Shown here: in pieces, positions 1-12,439 of the stretch
Position numbering within the stretch: position 1 is the first letter of the stretch
How the letters are laid out: every line of letters begins with the position of its first letter
The notes under the pieces: model-generated
Seen by the model: only the letters and a program-made list of their open reading frames with translations
Told to the model about the DNA's origin: nothing
Databases searched by the model: none
Position numbers and translations under genes: made by a program
NCBI GenBank assembly: GCA_013350335.1
Contig: CM023540.1
Span: 1 to 64,000, forward strand
Source of the DNA: Chimonanthus salicifolius
Taxonomy: Eukaryota > Streptophyta > Magnoliopsida > Laurales > Calycanthaceae
Length of the DNA stretch: 64,000 bases
Direction: 5' to 3'

Positions 1-192
1 TAGAGACTTGATCCAGACATCGCTGTCACCGTCGCACATCAGGAGGAGTTGTTTTGGGTAGCCAACCTCATTAGTATTGGCACTTGCACCGACATCATTA
101 TCGACGACACCGAGGACGACAGACGATTTTTTGTGCTTGGATTCATACTAGTTGCAGATCTAGTACATCAGCGCTATCTCTCAGCCGTTTAG
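1..192 (+). pseudogene. C-terminal end of Gypsy-2 polyprotein
   Basis: After an initial TAG at 1-3, an open frame runs RLDPDIAVTV...HQRYLSAV to a stop at 190-192. RLDPD followed by an acidic tail matches what comes after the chromo-like TWxxxEEL motif in chromovirus polyproteins. That TWITYEEL motif sits at the very end of the other contig (49,642 onward, minus strand). This fragment is therefore inferred to be the missing terminus of Gypsy-2, separated from its body by a scaffold inversion. Confidence 0.6.
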
Positions 193-245
193 CCTTTAAG
201 AGCGTTAGAGTTCTACATTAGCCTTCTTTGAGAGAGTCGAGCTCT

Positions 246-262
246 TTCTCGGGCGGGGAGAA
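246..262 (+). other. Polypurine tract of Gypsy-2
   Basis: The purine-rich stretch GGGCGGGGAGAA lies directly before the TGATGCGGG start of the LTR, where the plus-strand primer is expected. It shows that the LTR at 263 is a 3' LTR. Confidence 0.6.
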
Positions 263-1377
263 TGATGCGGGAGCATTTTATTTTATTTTATTTGGAGTTG
301 ATGTTATTAGATTTTGATTTTATTTTATTTTTACTTAGCTTTGTCTTTAGTTTGTTTTCTTTATATGACGGAAAACAACAAGGAGCTGCTGGCCCCTTTG
401 TTTTTTTGGTTAAAAAAGCTTTGTAAGGAGGATGCATACACGATGGACTGAAAGAAAAAAAGAAAAGGAAAGCTTGGCCTATGCGCATGGTGTCAATGGA
501 TTCCCCTTGAGGGTTTGGTGTGAAGCCAACAAGTAAGTCTACTATCCTCTCTTGTTCTTCTTCTCTTCCTATTTCTTTTTCTTCTTCTTCCCTCTTCTCT
601 TTTGTTTCTTTTTTGGCCGGAGCCTACCCACACAAAACCCCATCCCTTTGCCGCTACCCAAACACTCACCCATGGCCTTCCGCCCCTCCTAACTGTTACC
701 CAACTTCCGCCAGCCCCCATATTCCCTTCCATTGTCTTCGCCACACCCAAAACTCCCATTTACTGCTGCTGTTCATCTCAAAACTGTCCATTGCTGCTGT
801 CCAAAAGCCTTTTTTGGCCTTCCTACATCCAACTACAACCCGTACAGCCCATCATACTGCTGTCCCATAGTCCCTACATTCAAAATTCTCTTAAACAGCC
901 CTAATGAACCCCATTTTAAATCTAAACAGTCATAAAACACTTGGGACAGCGCTGTCCCATTGTTCTTTGAGTCCCAAATCTATCTATTTAGTTTTCCTCT
1001 GGCCTTTATCCCTTCAAACAGCAGTGTAACATCTGAATGACATCAATTCACCTCCATATTAATTCAAAATCTGCATGGTTTATCAATATTGACTGAATGA
1101 ATTGTTACATTTTCATGGGACTGATTTGTTGAGCATCCTTAGGGTCAGAATTAGGGCTTCGAGAGTATTAACTGTGATTTGGAATCTCAAATGAATGTTT
1201 ATAATGGTGGATGTGTTTGGACATGTTGACTTACCTTTAATTGCTTATTGTGGTCTAGTTAATAATCTCAGTTTTATTTCATACATGTGTTCATATCATC
1301 ATTTTAGATTAGCCTAGGTCAAGTCATCGTAGATTTGCATAGATATTAATTTAGGATTTCTAGCCAACCCTGCATAA
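263..1377 (+). repeat. Gypsy-2 3' LTR
   Basis: Starts TGATGCGGGAGC and ends CCCTGCATAA (expected CATCA). It is an inverted copy of 59,047-60,378, so both are LTRs of one family. It is followed by AAAAG at 1,378-1,382. The same AAAAG precedes the LTR at the other end of the window when that is read on the minus strand (60,379-60,383). The copy is 1,115 bp, shorter than the 5' LTR because that one contains a roughly 130-bp tandem duplication. The open frames at 520-935 lie in its pyrimidine-rich leader and are not genes. Confidence 0.85.
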
Positions 1378-1486
1378 AAAAGAGAGCTTGTATTTAACCA
1401 TTGCAAATTTAAGGAGTATACCATTAACTTTCTATCCAAGTCTCCATAGATTTTGGCATCTCATTTCAGTAATGTTTGTTACGCAG

Positions 1487-1596
1487 CTCTCATTCTACGT
1501 GCTGTCAGAATTGCAGCTCGTCTAGACTTTCAGTTTACAAGAGAAACAGCTCATTCTGTGAGAGACTTCTCTTGCTTAGTATCGAATCTTAATAAG
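1487..1596 (+). CDS. Poly(A) polymerase/CCA-transferase-like gene, exon e4 (strand-switched relative to e1-e3)
   Basis: Encodes LILRAVRIAARLDFQFTRE, then TAHSVRDFSCLVSNLNK. This is the alpha-helical neck following motif D (family pattern: ED-C-A-R-I-L-R-A-x-R-I-A-A-R-L-x-F). The acceptor is GTTACGCAG at 1,478-1,486 and the donor is AAG/GTATTT. The exon has 110 nt: two bases completing the split Ala codon left by e3, then 36 codons. The residue after that Ala is Leu (CTC) where the EDxxR motif expects Arg. It starts about 110 bp after the 3' LTR of Gypsy-2. An earlier acceptor at 1,469 would give a different N-terminal stretch that does not match the family. Confidence 0.87.
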
Positions 1597-1654
1597 GTAT
1601 TTGAATACTTTCCTGGTATGGATCTTTTTGTTTTTATGACCAAAGGTGTCCAGG

Positions 1655-1850
1655 CATCTCATCCATAGGAGACTTTACCTGGCTAATCCTTTGGGACATG
1701 CGTACACCTCCCTAAACACACATACCAGGTTCAAGTGATGAGGAGTAACCCCATAGGGAGTGGCCCGGAGAGGTTGAGCGTGAATAGAACCCAAGATCTC
1801 CCTTCATGAGTGGAGCTTCTTTGACCATCAGGCCAACCACTCTGGGTTAT
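1655..1850 (-). repeat. tRNA-derived SINE-like element
   Basis: On the minus strand an A-box-like TGGCCTGATGGTC (1,823-1,835) is followed by a B-box-like GGTTCTATTCACGC (1,779-1,792) at tRNA-like spacing, then a unique body. It lies inside the short intron between e4 and e5. The edges are approximate. Confidence 0.5.
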
Positions 1851-1918
1851 ATGGATCTTTTTATTGAACTTGACAAATATGCTGTGACCTTTCCTTTTTC
1901 TTCTTGCAAATAATGTAG

Positions 1919-2026
1919 GGAAGGATACTCATGGAAATGAATTATATGCTAGCATTTGGGTCTGCCGAAGCTTCATTGAGATTACTTTGGAAATTTGGTC
2001 TCCTTGAAATTCTTTTACCCATTCAA
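1919..2026 (+). CDS. Poly(A) polymerase/CCA-transferase-like gene, exon e5
   Basis: A 108-nt phase-0 exon reading GRILMEMNYMLAFGSAEASL and then RLLWKFGLLEILLPIQ, with no interruption. It follows the acceptor AATGTAG and ends before GTATGT. This block (RIxxEMxxML..GSAxxSLRLLWxxGLLExLLP) is very characteristic of plant polynucleotide adenylyltransferase family proteins and lies in the RNA-binding neck/body. The 322-bp intron from e4 contains a tRNA-like SINE. Confidence 0.9.
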
Positions 2027-2129
2027 GTATGTATTTTTTTTTCATATTCAAGATTTTAGCCAGATTGTTTATCTGCCTAAACAAATTTTTTTTTTTTTTC
2101 TGTACATGTAATACACCGAAACTACACAG

Positions 2130-2189
2130 GCAGCATATTTTGTTTCACAAGGTTTCCTAAGGCGTGATAAGCGATCTAACATGCTCCTG
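2130..2189 (+). CDS. Poly(A) polymerase/CCA-transferase-like gene, exon e6
   Basis: A 60-nt exon of 20 codons (AAYFVSQGFLRRDKRSNMLL), phase 0 at both ends, between a CTACACAG acceptor and a GTATGT donor. It follows e5 after a 103-bp intron. The RRDxRSNMLL block continues the body domain. The next exon lies 15.4 kb away because the following intron is packed with retrotransposons. Confidence 0.9.
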
Positions 2190-3500
2190 GTATGTAAAAG
2201 TACCTTCTCTGAGTCTTTGTTATGTAGTGGTGATGTGTGAAAATATTGAATCGTTAGGTTTGTTGTGACTTCATAACAAACTTCATAACAAGCTTATATC
2301 TACTAGAATCATGAACTAGTTGTCAGATTGCATCTGTTATTTATTATTGGTGGATTGACCTTTATTTGGGGCCAAATTCACTTAGTCCAACAGGCAGGAT
2401 ACTCTCATTATTTCCAAATTAGACAGATTTTTAGTTTCTATGGAATAGTTGGATTTATTCTAAGATTCTCATGTACATGCTTTCCATGGATCTACTTTGT
2501 ATCATTGGGCCCTTATGCTTGATACTTTTGAGGAATCTTGGAGCCACTCAATAAAATATTTTTATAGTCAATATAATCAATTAATACTTGAGCACTATCA
2601 GTTCTATTTGTTTAAATAAAATATATAAATATTTTTCAATTAAAACTTATTTTTATAGTCAATATAGTAAAAAAATTAATTTATTTTGATAAGATACTAT
2701 ATTCAATAAATTAACATTTTATTAAAACCATTATAGTCCTCACATGACTGTATCTCGTGAATTAACTATATCTCGTGTGAGGACTGTTTATGGTAAAAAA
2801 AACCACATTACAGTCCTCACAAGGATTGTTAACAGAAGAAATGACTCTTCCACTTCCCATGTCCACGTACGAGGACCCTCACACCTAACACCTAACTTAA
2901 AATATCTGTAACTCTTACAGTATCTAAGTTTGCCAAAAAAAAAAAAATGAAACAAGCTAATGCAAAACAAGAGAAGAGGAAAGCAAAACCAGAAAGTCGA
3001 AGAAGAGGATAACGAAGAAGAAGAAAGAGAAACGAAAAAATCGAAGAAGAGGATTGCGAAGAAGAAGAAAGAGGAAAGAGGAGGAAATGGACGACGAAAT
3101 ACGAGAGGAGAAGAGGAAAAGAAGAAAAGAGAGAAGCATGTCTTGAACTGTTGAAGGCTTGAAGGACTTCCAGAGAGAGCATACACCACAGCTTGCAGAG
3201 GAGACACGATGGATGAAGAAGGGTTTCTCTTTGTTTGCTTGAAAGAAACACATGTAAGAGGGCCATGTATTTATCGATCCTTTTTTAGACTTTAATAGGC
3301 ATGTGAAAGATGACTTTCGATCTTCCTAAGGTATCCACAGCATGTCTTTCCTCTTTTGCTCATTTTCCCTCTTTTTTTTCCTTCAACATTGCACGATGGT
3401 GCGATTGACGAGTTTCGAATCGTGCAATCTGCGATTTTAGCAAAACTCAGACGGTTGCCCTCTTAAAATGAGTACAAAAGCGATTTTTTGCCATGGCCTT
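2190..3500. other. Start of 15.4-kb intron; low-complexity sequence
   Basis: No gene seen. Contents: AT-rich intron, a short palindromic segment near 2,735-2,785 (GTCCTCAC...GTGAGGAC), and a purine-rich GAAGAA tract at 2,950-3,150 that creates spurious reading frames on both strands. Confidence 0.6.
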
Positions 3501-3880
3501 TACTTGTTGGTCCTTATCGAATGGATCCTTCATGGAGATTGGGATTTTAACTTGAGGGGTGAGTGGAGCAGTAGTAGTCATCTATTGAATAGAGGCCCGA
3601 GCAGATTTGTCCATAGTTGAAGGCCCTATAAACATGGGAACCAATGTCTCCTCTCGAAGGAAGCATTGTATACATGGTAGACAAGGGTGGTGTGATGAGC
3701 TGTCCAAGGATTTGTGCACGGAGAAACTTAAGGTTGGATTTGAGGCTAGCCAGTAATTTATAGGTACGCTGAGACTCAGCTAACTTCATCCGTATCTCAA
3801 TATCTTTTGAACATACAAGACTTATGATCTCAATGTAGTCGAGTTCTTGCCATAAGGTGCGTAAGTATATATAATAGAAA
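3500..3880 (-). pseudogene. Copia gag fragment (UBN2 type), downstream half
   Basis: The minus strand reads YYIYLRTLWQELDYIE... and ...AESQRTYKLLASL...LRAQILGQ. These are the LRTLWQELD and QRTYKFLAGL signatures of Copia gag. It stops abruptly at about 3,880, where the Gypsy-1 LTR begins. The upstream half of the same gag lies on the far side of Gypsy-1 at about 10.5-10.8 kb, so Gypsy-1 inserted into this Copia relic. The frame is broken. Confidence 0.6.
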
Positions 3881-4512
3881 CGCAACGGGGATCGGGTTGA
3901 AGGGATTAGGACAGATAACTTAGGCTAAGGATGAATTAATGAGGATGTAAGTGGTTAGCACGGCTAACACATTGGCTAAAAGGGATACTGGAACAGAGGC
4001 GATGGTTTTGGGGAAAACCCAAACAATGATGGAAGCTTTAGATTTGAAGCAGCAGGACCTGCAATAGGGACGCCAACGACAGATCTGAAATTGGGCGAGC
4101 TTGGCTGGGTATTCCAAGCAGCAGAGGTGGCTGAGAGAGTGGATTCCGACCTTCTCAACGATGGAGAAGATGAAGAACTCCAAGGGATTGTTCAAATGCC
4201 GTTGAAACCAAAACCCCAGGGAGGAAATAAAAACACTTCAAGCACAAGAACTTAATAAAAACAACTCAAATTTTGTTCATTCAATTAATGGTTCTTTTCA
4301 CAAAGTCCCAAAGGGGTATTTATACACAAACTAGCATTTGAAAAGGATAAGATATAGGAGGGGATGAGATAAAAGATAGGATAGGATGGGATGGAATGGG
4401 GAGGGGAGGGGAGGGGAGGGAGATGGAGATGTGGGATGAGATGGGATGGAGATGTGGGATGGGATTACAAGGGGGTGTTTAATCTTTAGTGGAAAACCTC
4501 TTGACCCACACA
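3881..4512 (-). repeat. Gypsy-1 3' LTR
   Basis: In minus orientation it starts TGTAGCATGTGTGGG at 4,512 after a purine-rich stretch (ACAGGGGACGCTAA). The part 4,200-4,512 is repeated at 10,262-10,496. A TATA box (TATAAATA, minus strand near 4,317-4,325) marks the promoter. A GGGAT/GGGGA simple repeat occupies 4,380-4,460. The left edge is inferred from where Copia gag resumes. Confidence 0.65.
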
Positions 4513-4546
4513 TGCTACATTAGCGTCCCCTGTGGTTGAAAAGGAC

Positions 4547-5528
4547 TCACTCGTCCTTGAGTTTGTAAACATGATGCAGACTCAGGGGAATGATGAACAT
4601 CTTCGATATGCCATAATTGTCTGGAAGATCAATCACGTAGGCATTATCGTTGATTCTGCGAAGAATTTTGAAGGGTTCAATCTTCTTTGAATTCAGCTTG
4701 TTATAAGTACCTGTTGGCACCCGTTCTTTGCGTAGATGCACCATTACCATGTCACCTTCTTTGTAGACCTTCAACTGTCGGTTCTTATCTGTAGTTTTTT
4801 TGTATTTCGCATTAGTATTCTTTAAATGTCGTTTACTTCATGAAATTTTGCCATGTGAGTGAGCATGCTATCTGCTACTTGACTAGCAGTTGGTACTTTG
4901 GATAACTTGACAAGTTCCACTGGGTGAGTTGGTGACCTTCCCAAAATAACTTCAAAAGGCAACTTGCCATTAGATCGACTTTTCATGTTAATGTACGCAA
5001 ACTTAGCTTGGGCAGGTGCCAAGTCCCATTGCTTCAGATGATCACTGGAAAGACTGCGAATAGGATTTTCACGTGTTCGATTGACAACCTCAATTTGCCC
5101 ATCTATCTGTGGATGGTATGTGCTGCTAAACTGGAGAGAAGTATCGTATCGTGACCATAGAGTGCGCCAAAAGTGACTGAGAAAGTTTGTATCACGATCA
5201 GATGTGATGGTTTTTGGAACTCCGTGCAAACGAACAGCCTCTCTAAAGAATAGGTGAGTAACACTAGAGGCATCCGGTGTCGTCTTGCATGCCCCGAAGT
5301 GAGCCATCTTAGAAAATCTGTCTACAATCATGAACACCGAGTCGAATCCACGTTGTGTGCGCGAAAGGCCAACAATGAAATTCATCGATAGATCCTCGCA
5401 CGGGACATTAGGAACTGGAAGTGGAGTGTAGAGACCCTGTTTTGCACTTGACCCTTCGATGCTTGACAGGTGTAGCATCGTTGGACGAACTTTGTAACAT
5501 CGCGCTTTAGATGTGGCTAATAATAGCA
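4547..5528 (-). pseudogene. Gypsy-1 integrase, C-terminal part
   Basis: The minus strand shows the HHCC zinc finger remnant (WPHLKRDV...CYTCQASKGQ) and the catalytic core: MNFIVGLSRTQRGFDSVFMI, then TITSDRDTNFLSHFW with the second Asp, then HPQIDGQIEVVNRT with the Glu. The C-terminal domain follows ([18 protein letters not shown]). The core is largely readable, but frames are broken between blocks. The upstream part of the integrase is separated by the LTR at 5,530-7,143. Confidence 0.8.
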
Positions 5529-5529
5529 G

Positions 5530-7143
5530 TTAGTGCCCCGGTTTTGCCGAGTCCCTATCTGTCAATTCCATGACTCGGGAAGAAGCACTTAGCAAGAAGC
5601 TTGAAGACTCAAGATGATCAGGAAAGAAGATCATGCTCCACCAAGTTCAAAGCTCATCGTAATGACAATTACAAAAAGGTATTATGGCCATAGATGACCT
5701 TAGGTATAACCCACACCTTAGAGAGGACTATCCATAGGCTTAGCTGAACAAATGGTTAAATCATAAAAAGTTTAGCAAGGAAGCTTGACGGTGAATTGGA
5801 ACTCAACTTGGAAATATGTATTTGGTTTCACTGTCAGCTCGACTAGTCGTTCTCACCGACCCCTCGGTGGAGACAAGATCGACCCATCGTGGTCAAAGAC
5901 TGGTCGACTAAATTGACATGGGTTCTGGATCTGAGAACTGTCATTTTGGGAAAGCCTCTGACCAAGAGTCTCGTATGCACCGATCCCTCGGTGATGAACT
6001 TAAACAACCCCTCGTGGTCGACGACTCGTTGGTAAAGGACTAGTGAATTCTGGAATGTGAATTCAAGTGGGCTCTCGAAGAAACAGACATCTCGGTACAT
6101 AAAGACCGATCGAGAGAATCAGGATAGAGCCCTCGGTAAAGGACGACAAGTTGTTCTAGGTGGGACAAGTTTTGGGACATGAAACTCTGTCAACATGGTA
6201 TTGACCCAGACCGAGCCTCTCGTATGGACCGACCTCTCGGTGCCATAATTGTCGACCCATCGACGACACTGACCTGTCGACCGGGAAGTAATTATACCGT
6301 TGGGAGTGCATTTAATGCTTAACGGTCGGGTGGTTGAACGGTAATAAATACGAACACCGACCTGTCGGTACCGGATAGTCTGAAAAACCGTTAAGACTCT
6401 TCTATAAATATGAGTGTTTTATGATCATTTGATTATCTTCCTTGAACTGAGAAAAATCATACACACTAAGGAATGATCATCTCCTTGTGCCTATACCCAA
6501 AAATCAAATACCCAATCTTTGATTGAGATTGTGAGAGAGAGAAAGAGAGGGAGAAGTTAAGATATCATCTAGGATTTGAACCAAGTTTCCTAGTCTTCCT
6601 GAAATTGTGATTGTTATACAACGTCTACAAGAAAGAGTGCCAACACACCTTGAGTGAATCTTTGAGAAGCATATATCATCACGGAAAAAGCTACAAGGCA
6701 AGTTCTTCGTGGTTTTAAATCTATTTTTTTTAAACCTTTGCCCCGAACGTGGATTAAGGGGGATATGCTCCGAAACCACTATAAAATACTCTAGAGTGTT
6801 GTCTCTGGCATAGTGGTTGGTGGAATTCCTACTCTACTTGTGAGGGTGAAGTCCCCACATAGTGAATTTGGGGATAGCTCAAGGTTGAGCTAGTCCTAAC
6901 AGTGGATTTAGGTTGGTTAACCGAACCATTATATATATTGTGTTCTTGAGATTGTGGTATTAGAGCTAACTTCTTGTTGATTGTTTAATTATTCTTGCTA
7001 ACACACACCCACTTGATTGTTATATCAGCTGCGCTTAAAACTAATCAATCAGTTAATTTTAAAAAGAGCAACGAATTGAGATTGAATCACCACCCCCCCC
7101 TCTCCCTCTCCTAGGGTCAATCATGTTCTAGCACATTAGGAAT
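5530..7143 (+). repeat. Solo LTR (Copia SIRE/Tork-like) inside Gypsy-1 integrase
   Basis: It begins TTAGTGCCCCGG and ends near the CACCCCCCCC..CTAGGGTCAATCA stretch that typifies the LTR ends of these Copia lineages. TATA box TATAAATA lies at about 6,404. Many ACCGAC-CTCGGT motifs occur at 5,840-6,370. It splits Gypsy-1 exactly between the VEERY and YYWPHLKRDV parts of the integrase zinc finger, with CAGT present at both joins. No internal coding region, so a solo LTR. A related LTR start occurs at 12,993-13,091. Confidence 0.65.
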
Positions 7144-8640
<1,497 letters not shown>

Positions 8641-8641
8641 T

Positions 8642-10277
8642 CTATGTGATGCTGGATGTCCGAGTCAGAGGCAAGCCATCTGGCATCAAGTTTTGAAACT
8701 TGTCCAAAATTAGGGTTACCTCTAGCGGGGTTGGTACAACTCCTGAGTCTGGCTCCTGGACGACGACTTCACCTGTTTCAAGTGACTCATGCTCAATGTC
8801 GTTGACTAGGGCGGTGGTCTTTTCACAGCATAGGGCCGAGGTGACCTTCATTCCATCTTTGTAGAAGATGAAGGTGTTTGCACGTCCCCTATAGTGGCAA
8901 TTGACGTTGTACTGCCACAGGCGGCTCAAGAGCATGTGGCAGACATTCATATCAACAACGTCGCAGAGGGCCTGATCTTTGTATCTCTTACCAAAGGAGA
9001 AGGAAATGAGGCATTGCTTCGTTATTCTGGTCTCTCCCACACCCTTGATCCATCCGATCGAGTAGGAGAGGGGTGTGGCTGGGCCGGCAAGCCCAACTTG
9101 TCTACCATCAACTGGGAAACGATATTTTCGCTGCTACCACCATCAATGATAAGATCACAGACTTTACCGTTGACAGTGCACCGAGTCTTGAAGATTTTGT
9201 GACGTTGCGATGGGAGATCCTGCTTCGGTGTGTAGAGTAATCTGCGAACACCAAAGAGGATTCTTCGTCTTCATGGTCGACATACTCCTCATCATTGTCA
9301 GCAACATCTTCCACTCATCCTTCAATGTACTCGTCTTCCTCATCCTGAGCTTCATTAGTGGTGAGGTTGACGAGTTGACGGTGAGGGCATTGGTTGGAGT
9401 GGTGTCCTGGTTCTTCGCAACGAAATCACTTGCCTAGCATAGGTCGGGCGTATGGGTTGTTTCGTCTTGTATCTTTGCTAACAACAAGCTTTGGGGTTGC
9501 AACTGGTGGGTTCCGGGTGGAACCTGTCGAGGAGGCATAGTTTGCTGAAAAGTGCGCCTTGGGGCTGGTGCAGGAGTCGAAGAAGTCGATGGTAGGGTGT
9601 GCCTAGCCACCGGTGCATTCCTTCCCCCCCAGGCGATCAACTTGGCTTTCAACCATCGTGGCTAATTGAATTGCCTCGCTCAAGGTGTGAACATGCTGGT
9701 ACCTGGAGCAGTCACGGAGCGAAATGCGAAGACATAAGAATCGTGAGACTTGTTGGGACTCAGTCTTGGGCAAATTGGCTTTGGCAGATAGGTGATAGGA
9801 CCTTTTTGCGTAGTCACAAACCGAACGGTTTCCCTTTCTGCAATTCTGGTACTGTTCAAACAGAACTTGCTCATAATTAGCTGGGAGGAAACGAGTCCAT
9901 AATAACTCTCACATTCGCGTCCATGAATTAATAGGGTGCTTCTCCTGTAGCTTGCGGGCGACTTGTAGCTGTTCCCACCATGCGAAAACTCTGCCCTTGA
10001 GTTGGCAGGCTACAAGCTTTACTTTTCTCACCTTGTTGACTTCCATGTAATTGAAGAAGCATTCAACTTCTGAGAGCCAGTCGAGAAAGCCTTCGACGTA
10101 TAGTAGACCGTCGAAAGATGGTAGGTCCATCCTCGCACAGTACTCTCGATCAACGTGGTCTGGTGTGCGCGGAGGCTCACATTGTCTAGTGATGTCTTCT
10201 GGCTCTTTATCGCTAGAATCATACTCGGGGTGAGCGTGGGGTCTCCTACCCCGATTGCCGCAAGGGGAGGAAATCAA
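8642..10277 (-). pseudogene. Gypsy-1 gag and protease
   Basis: Gag: MDLPSFDGLLYVEGFLDWLS and VKLVACQLKGRVFAWWEQLQ at 10,277-9,909, then a CCHC knuckle near 9,400-9,450 whose first Cys codon is a stop (TGA). Protease: CDLIIDGGSSENIVS near 9,100-9,190, and the domain end (DMNVCHMLLSRLWQYNVNCH) near 8,900. Several stops and frameshifts. The frame begins directly at the truncated 5' LTR, so leader, primer-binding site and gag start are missing. Confidence 0.75.
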
Positions 10278-10496
10278 AACACTTCAAGCACAAGAACTTA
10301 GAAAAAAGAACTCAGATTTTATTCATTCAATTAATTGTTCTTTTTACAAAGCCCGAAAGGGGTATTTATACACAAACAAGCATTTGAAAAGGATAAGATT
10401 AGGAGGGGATATGATAAGATAAGATAGGATAGGATAAGATAAGATGGGGGGTCTTTAATCTTTAGTGGAAAACCTCTTGACCCACACATGCTACAT
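10262..10496 (-). repeat. Gypsy-1 5' LTR, 3'-truncated
   Basis: The first 235 bp of the LTR at 3,881-4,512, starting TGTAGCATG at 10,496 and including the TATA box. It then joins gag directly. The last roughly 395 bp of LTR plus the primer-binding region have been deleted. Confidence 0.65.
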
Positions 10497-10780
10497 CAAA
10501 TACTCGGCAACAATTGTCACCTTGTCTTGTATTAGCTGTTTCTTGACGAAATTGGTAAATTCTAGATAGATTATTTTAGTCAGCACAAAGTTCATAAACA
10601 ACATCCCAAACATCTTTAGTTGTTAAATTATTTGGATTCTACATCAATTAATGGGCCAAGGGAGAACCAACCAATTGTTGGTTCTCCATTCTCTATAGTT
10701 TTTGGCATCCTTCAATGGTTCGTGAAGACTACATTCAATGTATTCCAACATTTGTCTCCCTCCACGAAAGAATGTGATTG
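10497..10780 (-). pseudogene. Copia gag fragment, upstream half
   Basis: The minus strand reads EWRTNNWLVLPWPIN and NNLTTKDVWDVVYELCAD, then IYQFRQETANTRQGD: a Copia gag N-terminal half. It ends exactly where the Gypsy-1 LTR begins and continues at 3,880 on the other side. Confidence 0.55.
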
Positions 10781-11400
10781 CTCTAGACCATCAGAATGTT
10801 ACACCCACTAGGAGGAGTATTGTTATTTTGAGGGCTACTTTTTTCAATGATTTATCATCTGAGTGCATTTTAAAAATAATTGTAGAAAATATCAGCAATA
10901 AGGGTAGCAATATGAACAAGAAAGTGAAGTAAATCAAACAAATGAATAAGCATCCAAGCAATGTGAGTATTTTGCTAAGAATGAAAACAAAGAAATGAAT
11001 GAGAAATTAGAAAGAGTGTAAATACACTATGAAAATACTGTCCAAACCAGGTGAAGAACTTGCAAGAACCAGAGGAATCTGCACAACCAGCCCCCTTGAA
11101 AAAGAAAACCGGAAAAATCTAGAGAAAAACAAAAAAAATAAAAACAACAATCTGGATGTCCATAATATTAGCAAAAGAGAGCCTCGCAGTTGGCCCCACC
11201 ACAGATCTGATATTTGAGGGATGAAACCTACCCCTAAATGTGACAAAAGTTATGTGGGGGTTTCCATTAGCAACATAGAAAGTTGCACTTTTCGATGATC
11301 CAGATAAAAATATATTCAGGGCAAGGTTTCTGCAATTTTTTAAATAAAAGGAAGAGAAACAGAAAACCTGGCCTTGGAGGATGTTTAAATCCAAAAAATC
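10781..11400. other. Intron sequence without recognised features
   Basis: AT-rich, with short spurious frames on both strands. The final part probably belongs to the LINE 3' end that follows. Confidence 0.5.
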
Positions 11401-11530
11401 AAATTACTTGAGTCTTTTTTTTTTTTTTGTCTTTTGATGGGTTTAAGACTCTTAGACCTTTTGTAATGTATATGTAATGCTTTTTCCTCTATTAATATAT
11501 TTTTCTTCTTGTTACTACTCAAAAAAAAAA
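11401..11530 (+). repeat. LINE 3' end with poly(A)
   Basis: GGGTTTAAGACTCTTAGACC, then TTAATATAT and a ...TACTACTC(A)10 tail. The same pattern (TTTAGACC, TTAATAATAT, CTC + poly-A) ends the LINE fragments at 29.5, 61.25 and 62.07 kb. Confidence 0.5.
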
Positions 11531-12100
11531 TTGAATTTTTTTTTTTTGAAAGATTAAAGAACGAAAAAAAAAAAGAAAATAAATAAGTTGCATGTGATGC
11601 TAATTAATAAGTTGATAGGCTTCCCTATCAAACGGAACCAATTCGAGGAGGTTCCGACCTGAAATTTTCTCTTTTCTCTAAATTTGTTATTGAAATTTTA
11701 ATCAAATTACAATTCTGTTATATATACCCGATGCACCAAATTTGTTCTACAAAACAAGCATTTTTCACTCTAAACAACAAGAAATCATTTGATTGAATTA
11801 AATCAGTTAACTAATTTATTCAAATGACTCAAATCTTTGTAACCAACAGTCCCAAATTCTTGGGCTATTAACAATCCCTTGATTCTATCTTTTGTCTGAA
11901 CTTGCGGCTTGGACTGGGTCATCCCCATGGACTTTCAAGTCAAACTGAAGCCATAGTTGAGTTATTTCTGAGTGAGTCTTGACTCAGGTGAGTCTGATCA
12001 TGAGTAATCGAGTCCCTGCCATTCTCTAATCCATCAAGATGAACCTTGTCCTCAAGGTTTAGGTGAGGAATTCACAAATTGAGCTGTTGGTAGTCTTTGC
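11531..12100. other. AT-rich intron sequence
   Basis: No feature recognised other than poly-T/poly-A tracts at 11,535-11,575. Confidence 0.5.
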
Positions 12101-12103
12101 AAG

Positions 12104-12290
12104 TTTTTTTTTTTTGAGCGGTAACAAAAGAAATTACATTAATACTGAGAAAAAGTACATGAGACGGGTGTAAAAGGCTTACACTAGAAAGATGGAAAAT
12201 ACAACAGACTGCAATAATCTCCACGATCCATTTCTATTTTTCCACTAACAACGCTTGATAAGAAAAAGGACTCGTGCTGTGATGTATGAT
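12104..12290 (-). repeat. LINE 3' end
   Basis: On the plus strand a poly-T run is followed by GAGCGGTAACAAAAG, the complement of the ...TTACCGCTC-poly(A) end shared with the other LINE copies here. A 5'-truncated fragment of about 180 bp. Confidence 0.5.
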
Positions 12291-12439
12291 TCCGGATTCC
12301 ACTTTTCTGCAACACTCCTTTCAATTTCAGTCTTTTGAATGTTTGGATACCAGTATGGTCGAACATTGGTAGGAGAGGCTCTGGGTTGAATCCTGACCTT
12401 ATGGTCTTGTGTTCGGTTAGGTGGGAGTCACGTGGGTTG

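Noticed and set aside
520..935. Overlapping open frames on the plus strand rich in Ser/Phe/Pro
   Set aside because: They lie in the pyrimidine-rich leader of the Gypsy-2 LTR and recur, mirrored, at 59,677-60,027. No family similarity.
1453..1486. Extension of exon e4 upstream to the ATG at 1,453
   Set aside because: The upstream residues do not match the family. The acceptor at 1,486 restores the motif with exon e3, so the ATG is not a start codon.
2788..3266. Several open frames on both strands
   Set aside because: Produced by a GAAGAA/TTCTTC low-complexity tract.
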